From contig CM046299.1 in assembly GCA_025267735.1 (NCBI GenBank), positions 25,942,468-26,006,467 on the forward strand: a stretch of 64,000 bases of DNA, given 5' to 3'. This document shows, piece after piece, positions 11,736 through 24,250 of the stretch. The notes under the pieces were generated by a model. That model had not been told where the DNA came from and did not search any database. It saw only the letters and a list, made by a program, of their open reading frames with translations. Numbering within the stretch: position 1 is the stretch's first letter; each line of letters begins with the position of its first letter. This stretch comes from Mactra quadrangularis. Lineage: Eukaryota; Mollusca; Bivalvia; Venerida; Mactridae. The translations under genes and the position numbers were made by a program.

Positions 11736-13324
11736 CAGTGATTCATTTTGAAGCTGGAAAACATGAGTCCATGGGACTCACATATTTTGAAACAATGAGT
11801 CCCTCCCATACGACAATGAGTCCCAAGATTTTGTTCACTAAAACATGTCCTTCCATCGATGCATGATTTTGAAACAATCAGTAGTTACTTAATATCATTG
11901 TATAATGCAAATGAATGCATCTGTCTGTGACTTAATTAGCAAATTAGTGTAGTGAAATCACTTAAAAGGTTAAAACATATAACTATTACATTTAGTAAAT
12001 GATATGTCTGCTGTAACTCACAAGTAGTTTATTAATACTCCCTGGATGTTTGGTTACCGAGTTATTTGTTCTATGTTTTACACAAAATTCACAGAACACA
12101 TTGATTTTGTATCAAATTGTAAACTTAAATTATCTAATTTTCATTTCAATTAAACGTTCTTTTTTATGTTAAGCATCTTTACTTGCTAGTATTATGATCA
12201 TCAAAAGAGATTAAAATGCATATACGACCATGTTTGGAAAATGTGTTATCAGTGTCCTCGTTTTAAAATTTGATCCTTCTTTGTTTAAATATTTTAATTA
12301 GATTATTTAATTAGGTTTACTGTAAAGGACATACATTTCCTTAAGTATAACATATTATGTAGCAATGTAATTATGCTTATTATTGATTTTTAGAGTCTGC
12401 AAGCGGGTAGGTTACGTGACGAATATTACGACTATTTTCATAAATTCACTTGAACCAACCGGCGTTAATTCTTGAAATCGAAAAAATTGAGGATATTTCC
12501 TCGTTATCTATTGCTTAATTAAAGAAGTTAAAATCAAAATAATTAGATTATTGAATTACTAACGTAGATTAAACCTTGCTTCATTTGATTGACGATAGCG
12601 TGGGTCTCGAAAACATACGCAATCATGGGCAAACTGCTAATTACGTCTTTTCTCATAACTCTCTCATAATTTAATACAATTATCAATTTAACGGCAAGCA
12701 TCCAAAAAGCTTTATCTTCTTATATTATTGTTGTATCACAGTTTGACACGTGTTTGTTAATTTCAATCATTTAATTACGATATCAAACTTGTCGGGCCGG
12801 CATACAGCACTATCGATTTTTAAGCGGACGCTTGTTGATCTTAAAGGTGACAATATACACAGGGGGCATTGATATACAAACGCGTCACTAATTATCGGTT
12901 TTTCAGGCGTGCGTACTAACAGCAAAACTCCCGCATAGTTGATTGGTCGATTACATAAGAAATGCAGATGTAAGAAACGCTCCATCCGTCGTTAAATCGA
13001 TGTCTTGTGGACTGTCATAATCTGGGTCATAATTTGTTCCATTGATTTTCCGAAAATGTCGGCGACTTCGTTTTCGCTTTGATGTGCTAATAGAGCGAAG
13101 TTTTAACGGAAAGGGCGACTTCTTCGCCCGAACGCCCTCTCGGCGCATCGTTGAAATTAGCATTTTTTCCCACTTTTTCATAAATGAAGTTTACACTTTA
13201 AACAGGAAAACTAGATGTTCGTGAAAGATTTTGCGTCCTAAGGACGCACATACTTTGAATTCATTGCGTCCACAGTAAAAAGTTTGCGTCTCTGACGCAG
13301 GACGCACGGCAAAATGAATCACTG
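11736..13324 (-). mobile_element. 1589-bp CAGTG-ended DNA transposon, copy 2
   Basis: An inverted copy of 2372-3960 with the same 15-bp ends, flanked by its own 6-bp duplication ATTCTT (11730-11735, 13325-13330). Every stretch I compared was identical, including the 76-codon frame at 12951-13181. Different target duplications mean two separate insertions, not one inverted segment. Both hosts are pogo-like elements. Confidence 0.85.
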
Positions 13325-14045
13325 ATTCTTAACTAATTTAAATTTGATATATCAAACAAAAATATAGATTATCGCAGTCCGTCTGTTTAACTTTCTTTTT
13401 AATTAATCTTAAATTATCAAAAAATTAATTCGCAACGAAGACTAGTTGATTTCAGAGACTAATCGCCGTTTTACTTCACCAAACATTTGCAATCATTGAC
13501 AATTACATTTACAACCAATTCTTTTGTTATTGATCAATATTAACGCTGTTTTTATCACTTATTTTGTGGTTACTATGGGTATCTTGTCATACCTATTACA
13601 TAATTGTATACATGTCAAAAATCAATTAAGTTGTATATACTCGATAAAAAGTTGTTACACAACGTGTCAACGACTGCTGTAGACTGGTCGTAATATTGGA
13701 CCCAAAATTAGTGCAATTAGACTGGTTGGGTCTAAAAAAGCGGTCATATTACGGAATAGCAGTCTTATTATCGGACCTCACGACTATTGAAATATATAGA
13801 AAATAATTCCGGTCTTTCAAAAACTGCCCGTATTATGTAGTTGGTCTTATTATCGAACCAGTCGTTAGGTGAGACTCTATTGTATTAATAAAATAGTAAT
13901 CCATATTTATTTAAATCAGCAGGGTTTTATCATGTTATTATTAATATTACTTGGACTTCAATATGAATGATATGAACAGGGAATTAGATTTTTTTTATCA
14001 ATCCCATCTTTGTCTCTGATATGAATAACAACTAGCTTTTGACAT

Positions 14046-14790
14046 ACAATTTATTTGAGTTAACGCCGTATCAACTAGATACATTGAAACTCGACTGCGA
14101 GGGCGCCAATTCGATTTCGATTCGGAACCCACGAACTTCGATTCGATACTAACCTTTAAACGTATCTACAACAGTTATAAGCATAAGAGCAAAAACGGCA
14201 CCTAAAAGACACAAACTCCCCCGCAACGGTTATTTCCCTTTATTAAATCAAGTAGCAAGGTGTTATCTGCAGTATATTAAGAGCTGCATATTCTGAAACA
14301 ATTTATGTTTCATGTTGTATATATAGATGTGTTTTAGTTGATATTACATTAATGACACATTTTCGCAACCTTTATATTTGTACCTAGTCCATTTCGTACT
14401 TAAAGAAGCAATCTTAATATAGCAGATTTTCGGGTTTCATGTGAATTTAATTTGAGTAACACTTTTATTTTATCAATAATAAATAGTTTGTCTCAAATAA
14501 ATGTATAAATGCATATTTGGAGTAAATTATTCTAATAGATGAATCGAATGCAGCTCTAGTATCAACACAATTTAGGTCATTTCACGGCTATCAGAGCACC
14601 TAACCTAGCTTTCCTGGACCATTGTCTATAACCAGTACTCACCTACTCTTTCACAAGGCCGGAAACTTCTCCATATCATCTAATTAATGGAGGAAAATCA
14701 ATATTTTTGTCAAATTTTCGAACCCACACCCCCTCGGGCACGAGTATCCACATCCCAGCGCCCTACCAACTGCGCTATCGACCCGGGTTT
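14046..14790 (-). mobile_element. SINE family A, split by a hAT insertion
   Basis: The tail segment 14046-14075 and the body plus head 14567-14790 match the other family-A SINEs, including the pol III A-box complement CCAACTGCGCTA near 14766. The gap between them is exactly the hAT element 14076-14558 with its duplicated GTATCAAC. A short deletion removed sequence between AATTTT and CGAACC near 14718. Confidence 0.8.
14076..14558 (+). mobile_element. hAT-like element, 483 bp, nested in a SINE
   Basis: A perfect 8-bp duplication GTATCAAC flanks it (14068-14075, 14559-14566). The complement of the right end is TAGAGCTGCATTCGATTC. The left end reads TAGATACATTGAAACTCG. Compared with the relative ending at 5685, this is the same sequence with about 15 bp missing just inside TAG, so one terminal repeat is damaged. 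Confidence 0.8.
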
Positions 14791-14906
14791 TATCACTTTT
14801 TAGGATCATATTAAATTTATATTCATTTTTGCATAAAAAATGACATTATTATACAACTTTCTTTTCCTAAAAATAAGAGAAACCAAAATAAACACACATA
14901 CATGTA

Positions 14907-15849
14907 CAGTATAACCTCTGCAAACGGCACCTCTAACGAGCGGCAACCTCCGACGAGCGGCATGTTCGAATCCCCCCCAGCCCCCCCCCCCACCCCACCC
15001 CCCCCCCTCGATTTTGCACTATGTTTTACCTCTAATGAACGACACCTCTGCAGAGCGGTCAATGGCCGTTGAGATAAGTTCCCATAATTCATTCTTAACC
15101 TCCGTACAGCGACACTATGTCTAGCAAGTTTAGTATCAATAATCAATAATTATCTATGACCGGAAGATTTAATCAATAAGCGATACCCTTAATCATATAA
15201 TACTACCGTAAAGTGTCATGTTGTTCAATCATTTGACTAACAGGGGTTAATAAACACATGACATATGGTTTCCATGACACCAACAAACGGATCTAAGATG
15301 AGGAGCGCTTTGTTTGGTAGGCTGACGTCATCAAGTATCAGTTGTACATACGCCCAGCTAGTTGACGATAGTAAATGAAACTTATTTGTTATTGTACTTA
15401 TTATTAAAAACTTTGATGGAATGAATTCTGTTTATAAGTTAAGTTGAGGTTTAAGCGCCGAATCAGATAATTACTCCCAAAAAGACGACGGTAATTCATG
15501 CTAAATATTATTCGCCATTAGACTGGTATAAAACAATTCTTACGGTACCAGAAACGATTTCTCTAATGTATTGCTTTCTTTTGCATAAAACTAACCATCA
15601 TGTTAGGAATTTTTAACGGTTATAATGATTTATTAAAAATTCGTAATCGTATTAAAACTGTTTACTTTTGTCAATCAGCGCTCGCTAATAACTGTATTTC
15701 ATTACAGAACGGATAACGACCAGTTTTCCCTACCAAAAATGGCCGTTTTTCGTGATTGTTAGAAAAAGTCAATCTCTGCAGAGCGACACCTCTGCAGAGC
15801 GACACTTTTTTCAAACTCCGCCGAAAGTCGCTCTGCAGAGGTTACACTG
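14907..15849. mobile_element. pogo/Tigger-like element, 943 bp
   Basis: The left end CAGTATAACCTCTGCAAACG and the complement of the right end CAGTGTAACCTCTGCAGAGC agree, with TA on both sides (14905-14906, 15850-15851). Subterminal CTCTGCAGAGCGACAC motifs recur at the right and CGAGCGGC motifs at the left. C-rich homopolymers lie at 14977-15006. No transposase frame. Confidence 0.8.
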
Positions 15850-15851
15850 TA

Positions 15852-16840
15852 TTAGTAAGCTGCCCATGCATCTCTCATCGGGATAATTTTGTAATCACTG
15901 ACATTTAGTATTCATCAATAGTTTGATTACAGAGAATATAAATAAACTTAAGGCCACAACAAGTTGATCATATGTTCTATGGATTTTTCTGGAAAAAAAA
16001 TGGGGCGAGCGAGCGAAGACAAAAAAAGAAAAAGTCTTTATTTACTTGCTTTATATAGCGGTTTGACCAAATTTATGAGCGAGCGAGGAAATAAAAATAT
16101 TTTGTTTGCGTAATTTTTCCGCCATAAACAGAGTCCACGATTTACTGGGACACCCCTCGTATACATCAACATGATATTTAGTGTACTGTGTACAAACAGA
16201 CATTGTCTCATATAAAATTTAAGTGGAAAATATTTCTATAGCCCAATTTTGGGTCCCTTTAACCAGCAGGAAAATCCATTTAATCCAACCTATCTAGCTA
16301 AATACCAAACATAATCAGCCATTGATAAGAATTTATCAATATTGTGACCCAATTCAAGTAAAAAAATAAATAAACCTAATTAACCTCTGAATGATTTTAC
16401 TGCACCAACTATAACTATTGCCACTGGTAGTAAAATAAAACTGAAAGTACTGACTGAGTACAACAACATGAGACAGGGATTTAAAATTACGAGATATGAA
16501 ATCCAGAAAATATTTCTAAGTTATTTGTAACATGTAAATACAGGAGAGTTGAGGAAACCAGACAGTACTGTCAATCCTGACACTGTGTGGTATTCTCAAC
16601 TTCTACTCTCGGAGCAAATTTGGAAGTATCAAGGAAATATTTGCATTTAGACCTGATTTTAGACATCAAATTATTTATCAACTTAAACAGGTGTCAGAAT
16701 AGACTCTTTGATCTCAAATTACAGACCGCTGGATTATTTTTACAGCCTGCTCAAAGATAGACTGACAGTTGCTCAATAAAACAGACCAACAGTGACATCC
16801 AGGGTCACAGAATACAACCATCTTCATCTTTATATTCATA
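15852..16840. other. Unassigned sequence
   Basis: No coding signal. The GAGCGAGCGA motif occurs twice (about 16006 and 16078), the only pattern noticed. Confidence 0.4.
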
Positions 16841-16842
16841 TA

Positions 16843-17212
16843 CACTGCCATCCAAAAGTTCCTTCACATTACAAATAATTAAATCACTACCAATTCCAAG
16901 TTCCAAGAAGTAAAATTATAACATTTATTTAGTCCATTATTCATGCAATTGAAACAAATTTTCTGAGGGTACATTTCATTTTTGAATTGCAGCAAGTTTT
17001 AAATCAGCCTCCAAAACTATGGTAAATGTATCACAATGAACCAACATCAAGTTTTGGAATATTTTGTGATTCCATATCCAAAATAATAAGAATTTGATTT
17101 TAAAAGCAAATTTAAAATTCATTTAACAATACTTTGTTTTTACAACCTTTTAAAACTTCATTGAGTACTATGTTAATTATAAAATTATGAAAGGAACTTA
17201 TGGAAGGCAATG
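16843..17212. mobile_element. Tc1/mariner-type MITE, 370 bp
   Basis: The left end CACTGCCATCCAAAAGTTCC and the complement of the right end CATTGCCTTCCATAAGTTCC match at 17 of 20 bases. TA flanks both sides (16841-16842, 17213-17214). The AAAAGTTCCTT core resembles Tc1/mariner ends. Non-coding interior. Confidence 0.75.
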
Positions 17213-17214
17213 TA

Positions 17215-17867
17215 ATATCCAATATTTATCAAATCTGCATCTTGAAAAACCTATCAAGCATACAAAAAAACATTTAGGAAAATCATAACCATTTCACAGC
17301 TTGTTTTACTACCAGGACAACAGTCAACTCACTTCAACTCACATGATCAAAATGCTACACGAAAGTTCCACAACAGAACCAATGACCACAGTGGTGGTAA
17401 CTGCACACAAAATGTTCAACCAAGTTAACATATTAACATGGTAAATGTAATGTGCATTGCAATTATGCAAAATTCCCCGAGCTAAATCTGGAACTGACCA
17501 AAAGTAGGCTTAAGTTACAGTAACATTAATTAATTCAAGAACAAGGTCAGTTTTCCATGCACATGTTGGACATTGTACCCAGAAAGCTGCCAATTGTCAA
17601 CTTTGTCTCTCAAGTAAGTCTATGCAGTCTTAAGTCTAAAATTTCATCTCGGTGTTATTATCTAAGAATCCATGCATAATTATAAACTTGTCATCAATTT
17701 ACTAAATTAACTAACTTTGTGTCTTAAGATACAGCCTATTTTAATAAAACTAAGTGAAAGTACTTGATATTTGTTGAAAAAATCTCATTTCTTTCCACCA
17801 AACCAGTAAACTATCACTTAATTAATTCATATTGTTAAGTCAAGGTTGTCAGACTTTTCATGTTTCA
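17215..17867. other. Unassigned sequence
   Basis: AT-rich. No gene or repeat recognised. Confidence 0.4.
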
Positions 17868-18240
17868 GATCTCATACAATCTCCATAAACAGATATCCTG
17901 TACATAGAGCATTGTCGTATAGGATCTCTAATGTCTCCGTGAAAGGTCATGTCGAGATGAACTTTGTGTCAACCAATCAATGCGTAACTTTTATCTTGAC
18001 GAAACACTATTAATAACATTTTGATTTCGTAATTTCTATTTTTAGACCAAGGTTTACGATGTAAACAAGTTACGAATCATATAGGCCTAACAATTTCGTC
18101 ATGAATATTATAATGAGAAAAGGTCACCTGAACGTGACCTACGTTTGGAAAATGCCAGATGTAAATTAGCGAGTAGGCGAGCGGAAAATTTTAGATCTGG
18201 TTTTAATCAGATTGGATCTCATATTAAAACAGATACTCAT
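17868..18240 (-). repeat. Dispersed repeat with hairpin, copy 1
   Basis: This segment is an inverted, diverged copy of 30755-31165. Shared blocks include AGATATCCTGTA, CCAATCAATGCG, CATGAATATTATAATGAG, and the block from GAACGTGACC to AGATCTGG. A short stem (AGATATCCTGTA against TATAGGATCTCT, 17896-17936) is kept in both copies. No terminal repeats or target duplication could be fixed, so the class is unknown. Confidence 0.6.
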
Positions 18241-18331
18241 AGAAAACTAAAACTGAGTTTGTTTCATAGTACCATTTTATAAGATATTTTATAGAAAGTT
18301 AGCATACTTATTCAATGGGCCTATATCAACC

Positions 18332-18496
18332 CAATGGCGGCGAAATCAAATGTCCGTATTGTCCGTGTTGTCCCAAGGCAAGTACGGACAAGTAGAATTT
18401 TTGGTAATCTTATTCAATAATGTTCATACGGACAAGTAACTTTTACCAGTTGGCAAGAACGGACAAGTAAACAATTTTAAGATTTCGCCGGCCCTG
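18332..18496. mobile_element. 165-bp CAG-ended MITE with 6-bp duplication
   Basis: The left end is CAATGGCGGCGAAATC; the complement of the right end is CAGGGCCGGCGAAATC. A 6-bp duplication TCAACC flanks both sides (18326-18331, 18497-18502). The interior has three copies of ACGGACAAGTA. Confidence 0.75.
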
Positions 18497-18502
18497 TCAA
18501 CC

Positions 18503-19954
18503 TTACTGTGAAGGGACATCACTATGGATGTATTATTTTTGAAGTCATTGCCCTTAATTAGAAAAACGAAGTATGATGTTAAAGCTTTTTCTATATCTGC
18601 AAGACTTAGCAAGATATTAGACTTAAAGTTTGTATACTTGTTTGTTGGTACTACATCTACATGACTCTAAAGGAATGTAACCACAGTTAAACAAAATAAT
18701 TTTAAAGCAGGCGTCACATTGTCCCTATATAAACACTTGATGGACACACATGAGTAAGGAAATATTCGAATTCGGATCTGATCATTATAACGTCAGGCCA
18801 TTTAAGAGGGCATCTTCAGCCATTGCATGACCCCGGCTAATATTTTCAGACTCCGGCAATAACTTTGTGAGCGGTCGAAAATCTATGGCATGTCAAAAAA
18901 TGCCAATTTTAGGCTTTGTAAAGTCGTCTTAAAGCCATCAATTTTGTAGTCTTTGTCTTTATTTCTGAGATCTTTGGTGCTATATCTGGCATTTTTAGCC
19001 TCAAGAAGATAGTATGAAGGGAACAAGATGCTCTATTGTCTAAGAAAAGCAACACAACTACTTGAAGCTCCCCCCCCCCCACTACGGTTGTGTTGCCATC
19101 CTATTTTTGTATGATGACATCAAGATGGGATGATGATGTATAAAAATTGTAAATATTGACCTTAAATAACCGGGATTCAGCTTGTATGTAATTTTGTGGA
19201 AAAGAAGTTGAATGCTCAGTACAGTTTTCTTGGACCTCTAAACCATGCCTCTGCTTTCCTCATCTGGGTTCTGTATTTATTATCAAGACCCTCACCATTG
19301 CCTCTTCCTACTTTTGGTGGCATGATAAAGTAAAATCAAATCCAAATTCGTGTTTAAACCTAGTTGTGCTCCCAATACTATAAGCTACTGAAATTTGCCG
19401 CTTTTATACCACCTAGGTCAAGTGACGCTTCATGACTACGTTCAAACATCATCGCACTAACACTATAATGTTGTAACCAATTGTATGGCCATTGCAAGTC
19501 TGTGGTAGACTACTCCATGTGTGAATTGCATATGTTGCATTAACTTTAGTAGGAATGATCATGTGTGGATTGGATGCGATCACGTAGCCTTCTGTAGGAA
19601 TCATACTTGTTTCGTATGTTGATAGGTTGTAAACTTATTTCAGGACCATCTTCGCGTGAAATTTGAAATTGCATATTTGTGTGTCCATCAGGTTTCAATT
19701 TTGGGACAGTGTGAGGCCTGCATTAATGTTTATCATTTATAAAAGTATTCACCTTGTTACTATACAGATGTTTGCAGAGATGACATATTGGCAGACAACA
19801 TGCACATGGAATAAAGGCTAACGAGTGTGTCTGTACATATGTACAACAATAACTTATGTTTAGTCCAGGTTGTTAATCTAGACTATACTCTAAATGGGAT
19901 CTGCATCTCAAACATTACTAACTGAAGGGGAAAAGAATGATTCCATGATTTCAT
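18503..19954. other. Unassigned sequence
   Basis: No coding exon or element boundary recognised. A pure C run lies at about 19070-19080. Confidence 0.4.
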
Positions 19955-20108
19955 CACCACTTTGTGTCAGCAATGGGCTAAGACTACCCGGACCCAAAAC
20001 ATCTAAGCCCTCTTGTGTCAGAAGACATTCTCCACAATGGGCTAGAACCACCCTGACCTAATATATCAGAGTCATATTGTGTCAAAGAACTCTACCAATA
20101 ATAGGTTA
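19955..20108. repeat. Degenerate tandem repeat, about 2.5 units of roughly 63 bp
   Basis: The blocks TTGTGTCAG..AATGGGCTA..CC..GACC..ATCTAAG are repeated imperfectly (starts near 19960, 20017 and 20080). Old and diverged. Confidence 0.5.
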
Positions 20109-20132
20109 AGTATCAAAGTATCCTATCTACAG

Positions 20133-20467
20133 AAGGGATGAGACGATATGGCAATATATCAATACAGTAACAATATGTTTGGCAACAAAGTGCTCTTATA
20201 AAGAACTTGACATCAACTGTGCACTGTTTTTTGTATAGAACTAGACCAAAAAAATTGTTTTTATCTAATTATTTGTGATCCTTATTGCTAATGTATTTGT
20301 ATAACTGACTAATGGAAGCATTCCTCTGTTGTGGTTATCTTTAAATTAAAATGTGAATGTTTGTATTTTTTCAATTATTATAATAACCCATAACACATGG
20401 TATCTAAAATATCCTTTCAGATCAATACATATTGTACAATGTGATGACCATTATCGTCTCATCCCTA
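20133..20467. mobile_element. hAT MITE, 335 bp
   Basis: The left end is AAGGGATGAGACGATATGG; the complement of the right end is TAGGGATGAGACGATAATGG. A perfect 8-bp duplication ATCTACAG flanks it (20125-20132, 20468-20475). The 65-codon frame at 20353 runs out of the element and is not a gene. Confidence 0.85.
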
Positions 20468-20475
20468 ATCTACAG

Positions 20476-21317
20476 GAAATTGCCACAGCCTTATTTCTAT
20501 TTAAAAATATCAACAGGAATTTTTACGTTAAGAATTTGAAGAGAAAATAATAGCACAATTCATCAATGACAAATATAACCATCAGAAACAAAACTTACAG
20601 CAAATCATTGACAGCTAGCTATTAGAGTTTCTATTCTTTGTATTTGCTTAGTTAATTATGATTCCCACTTGTTAACATGCTGACAGACAACAGCAAGTAT
20701 ACACAAAGCCTGTAAATCCACAACATGAAAAACAGAACTAAAACTTGCCAGAATCAATGCAGGAAACAAGAAATCCAACACAGGGTGCCCTACATTAAAG
20801 TCACCAAAAAAATATAAGCTTAAAATATGAGTGCACTATCTCCATTTTAATCCTATTTTATATTTTACATATTACTTTGATTTCTAGCTATATTTCAGAA
20901 AAAAAACATCTCCTTAGCACATCAGCCTGAAGCCAGGAATAAACAAATTTGATTCAAGCAAGTGAAAATACAATGTCATAGTCAGGCTAGTTGATAATTT
21001 TCTCATTTCTATAAAACAACAATTGATAGGGATGATGTTTAAGGCATTGGCTTTACTCAGAACAGAGAATAAAGATCTAGTTTCCTGCGCTGTATGCTAG
21101 TAACCCAGTATAAATTCCATGGTCCTATCTTAGATTCTAACCCAGGACCACTCCATTCATAAACAACCATAAACACTAGCTTGAAGGCAAGGAAGTACAG
21201 TTGCTGTATTTATATAATACCTCTACTACACATGGACAAGCCACATTTACTCAGCTGTATATGCATTAAGATGACAATTTTTAAAGCAGAAGCCACTGAC
21301 CACAATCTTACTATTTT
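20476..21317. other. Unassigned sequence
   Basis: No gene or repeat structure recognised. Confidence 0.4.
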
Positions 21318-21590
21318 TTAATTGGGTTTATGTCAACACAATTTTGGTCATTTTACAGAGTCCAGCGCACCTAACCTAGCTTTCGGGAGCTTTGTCTATA
21401 ACCAGTACACATCTTCCATTCCACAGGGCCAGCAACTTCTCCATATATCTTATCAATGTAGGAAAATTGTCATTATAGTCAAATTTTCATGTAAGGGTAT
21501 AACCTCCCCGGATGGGATTTGAAACCCGTAAACCCTTGGGGTCACGAGGTTTCAAATCCCGGTGTGCTACCATCTGCACTACAGACCAGA
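21318..21590 (-). mobile_element. SINE family A copy
   Basis: Shares the body (CACCTAACCTAGCTTTC, CAACTTCTCCATAT) and a diverged tRNA-like head near 21510-21585 with the other family-A SINEs. A TTTAATT motif on both sides may be the remains of a target duplication. Confidence 0.8.
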
Positions 21591-22566
21591 GTTTAATTAC
21601 ATTAGGCATATGCTTTTTCCATTGTTGGTTATCCCACGATACATAATTTCTCTGTTATGCTGTGAACATTATGTACAGTGGGCTATTTGGTTAGGAATAT
21701 CATGAATAATTAACGAGGCAGTTCCATTGGTTCTACAAGGAAACCATTGCAGAAATTAAGCCAATGGAATTACGTTTCATATCTAAGGTTCTGGTTACCA
21801 TTCAAAATGGCAGTCTCCATGAGTGATATTTCTTAAACAGGTGAAGAAAATCCCAGTATGATATCCTTGTTATTGAAGAGTATTTAATCGTAACATCAGA
21901 TTTTTAATTAACTAATTAAATTAATTAAATTAATTAAGAATGAAACTAAAAACTTAAATTTTGTTAAATCTCGCTGCTTTCGTTATTAGATTTGCATGAC
22001 ATTTTAGCCCAATTTAAACCTAATTGCCCATAAAATTCTAAATTCTAGGGGTATGGGTCATTTTCCTAAATTTGTGGAAAAAAACTGCCTCATGCCTCAT
22101 GCAGATTCATGAAAACGAGATTTCTCCTGTCAAATTGCCCACAGTACTTCTGGAGTGTAACAGAAGAATGTACTGAGGTTGCCAACGACAACCATGAACA
22201 TGCTACTGGTACAGCATGTAAGATTTCATTGTGACCATGCAAACCTGACCACAACAGAACCTTCAGTTTCTTAATAAGTAAAATGACAGATAGTAAGATA
22301 GTGCACTCTAACCTTAAGCAAGGTAAACTTAACTAACTGCTCACACAAGGAAATAAAAAACCAGATGAGATGCAGTGATGAAACCATGAAATCATTCCTT
22401 ATCTAGCTCACTGTATTGTTCAACAGAATTCAACCAATCTCATTTAGATTAGATCTCTACAGCTTGTTACTCACTGATATGCTGACTTCTTTAAAACTAA
22501 ATATCCTAAGTCTAAGGATACATTTTTAAAATTGTTTGTTTTCTAGTGTAGACATCATATTAGTGC
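21591..22566. other. Unassigned sequence
   Basis: Contains an AT simple-sequence patch of AATTAAATT units (about 21900-21940). No coding signal. Confidence 0.4.
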
Positions 22567-22568
22567 TA

Positions 22569-22944
22569 TAGTCCAACAGAACTAACCTGAGCTTGGCCTT
22601 TATGCAAGAAATATATTAAACTCAGTATAAAAATTTACAGTCTATTTTTGTCTTCATTTGTAAATCGCGCAATATCGGAAGCTCTCGGCAAAATCCACGT
22701 ACTGAACAATGTTGTTTTCATAAGAATAAATACTTTGAAACTGTGCCATAATAGTGTTGACTTATTTGTTTACCCCAAAACTAATGTGTTCAAAATTATA
22801 AGTACAATTACATGCCACTTTTAATAAATGATTTATACTCACTTCGGTCGTAAATACGCCTACGGAAACTCACAATTTTATGTAAGTAAAGTGTGTAATT
22901 ACTATAATTAGGTAGTTCAAGCTCAGGTTAATTCTGCTGGACTA
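22569..22944. mobile_element. 376-bp MITE with TA duplication
   Basis: Ends TAGTCCAACAGAACTAACCT and, complemented from the right, TAGTCCAGCAGAATTAACCT (18 of 20), extending through GAGCTTG. TA flanks both sides (22567-22568, 22945-22946). Non-coding and of unknown family, probably Tc1/mariner-related because of the TA target. Confidence 0.75.
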
Positions 22945-22946
22945 TA

Positions 22947-24031
22947 CCAAGGTTCACCCAATAGATCAGTTGGGATTTTCATATTTTAGTACACAGCATT
23001 AAAATTTCACCCTTGCTGTTGGAGATAAATTAAACTTAAATGAGACTTTCTTACTAAGACAATGTTACTGCAATAACTTCAACATTACTGCAACTCATAT
23101 TATACTTCTGTTAATTCAAATTCGGCATCTCCATGGTGATATTGTCAAACAATTGCAACAATACCCTATGCAAAGTTTCTACAAAGGATATATACTTAAA
23201 GAAAATCAATGTCAGCTATAGAGAAACTTTAAAGTCACTTTTTGGAAACAAATTATTAAAATCTAAACAGTTGAAGACATCCTAAGAATATAGGAAGACC
23301 TCAGGAGACTAAGTTGTGTTATTCCCACAACTTATCTTAATTTGTTGCCATGACTACACAATAATAGCAGTTTCAACCACCATGCAACAATTGTTGCAGC
23401 CAGAGAGACTTTAGAATGTACAAGGCTTGATTGTAATGAGAACTGGTGAACTATAACAGTGAGCCAGATCCCCTGTACACCCCCCAAACTAAATTGAATA
23501 AATGTTTTACTGACTAAAATATTTTGGGATAATACTAATGGTTATCCAACATCAAACTCGCCGGAATCTTATATATAACTGACTAGTCAGACTGCTAGTA
23601 TATTGACACTACTGCCACCGAAGTTCCCTCCCCCCTTCCCCCCTATTGGTCATACATTGTAGCAAACAAATTTTGATTTTGAAATCTATCCTAACTTTCT
23701 TAAAGCTTGTTTTCTGGGAATGCATCAGACAAGATACCAAATAAATATTAATGATAGATTGACAAACGCAAGACAAAATGAAGTTTAACAAATAAATAAG
23801 AAACCTTATAACAATTAGAATGAATTTCCCCTCTTCAAGTTAAGATACTGTGATATAAAATATATAGATGCAAACAAATATAATAAAAAAATATCCAAGT
23901 CAAATACTGTCTATCACAGGATGATAAATGTGTAAACAAAAAGTTGGAAGTTGGCTATATATAACTAAGGTTAAATATCATGAAAGATATGTAATTTACA
24001 TGCATTACAAATCCTCTTTCATGACTTCAAC
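22947..24031. other. Unassigned sequence
   Basis: A C-rich patch lies at 23626-23643. No gene recognised. Confidence 0.4.
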
Positions 24032-24033
24032 TA

Positions 24034-24248
24034 CAGTACAGTTCAAATAAAGTGACCACCTAAATTATATCTTAAAATTGTAACATAAAATAAATAGTAT
24101 ATAATCTAATAGACCAAAATGTCACTCAATCTTTGTAAGAAAATTTATACATGTACATCTTAATTTAATTCTTATGACAGGTTTTTATTCATTAATCCTT
24201 ACAAAAGCACTAAACTTTAGGTGGTCCCAATACAAGAACATAGAAGTG
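24034..24248. mobile_element. Possible pogo-like MITE, 215 bp
   Basis: Subterminal GACCACCTAAA (left) and TTTAGGTGGTC (right) are complementary, with TA at both edges (24032-24033, 24249-24250) and a CAGTAC.. left end. The very ends match only weakly, so boundaries are uncertain. Confidence 0.45.
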
Positions 24249-24250
24249 TA

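Larger units (their letters stand above)
10821..13882. mobile_element. pogo/Tigger-like element with two nested insertions
   Basis: The left end is CAGTAAACTCTGTTCCACTA followed by ATAAGACCACC. The complement of the right end begins CAATAGAGTCTC and contains ATAATAAGACC. TA flanks both sides (10819-10820, 13883-13884). Subterminal GGTCTTA/TAAGACC repeats occur at both ends. It contains a 279-bp MITE (11097-11375) and the second 1589-bp element (11736-13324). Without them it is about 1.2 kb with no transposase frame. Confidence 0.7.

Noticed and set aside
2372..13324. A single large inverted duplication or assembly artefact
   Set aside because: Similarity stops exactly at 15-bp terminal repeats with different 6-bp duplications, so these are two transposon insertions.
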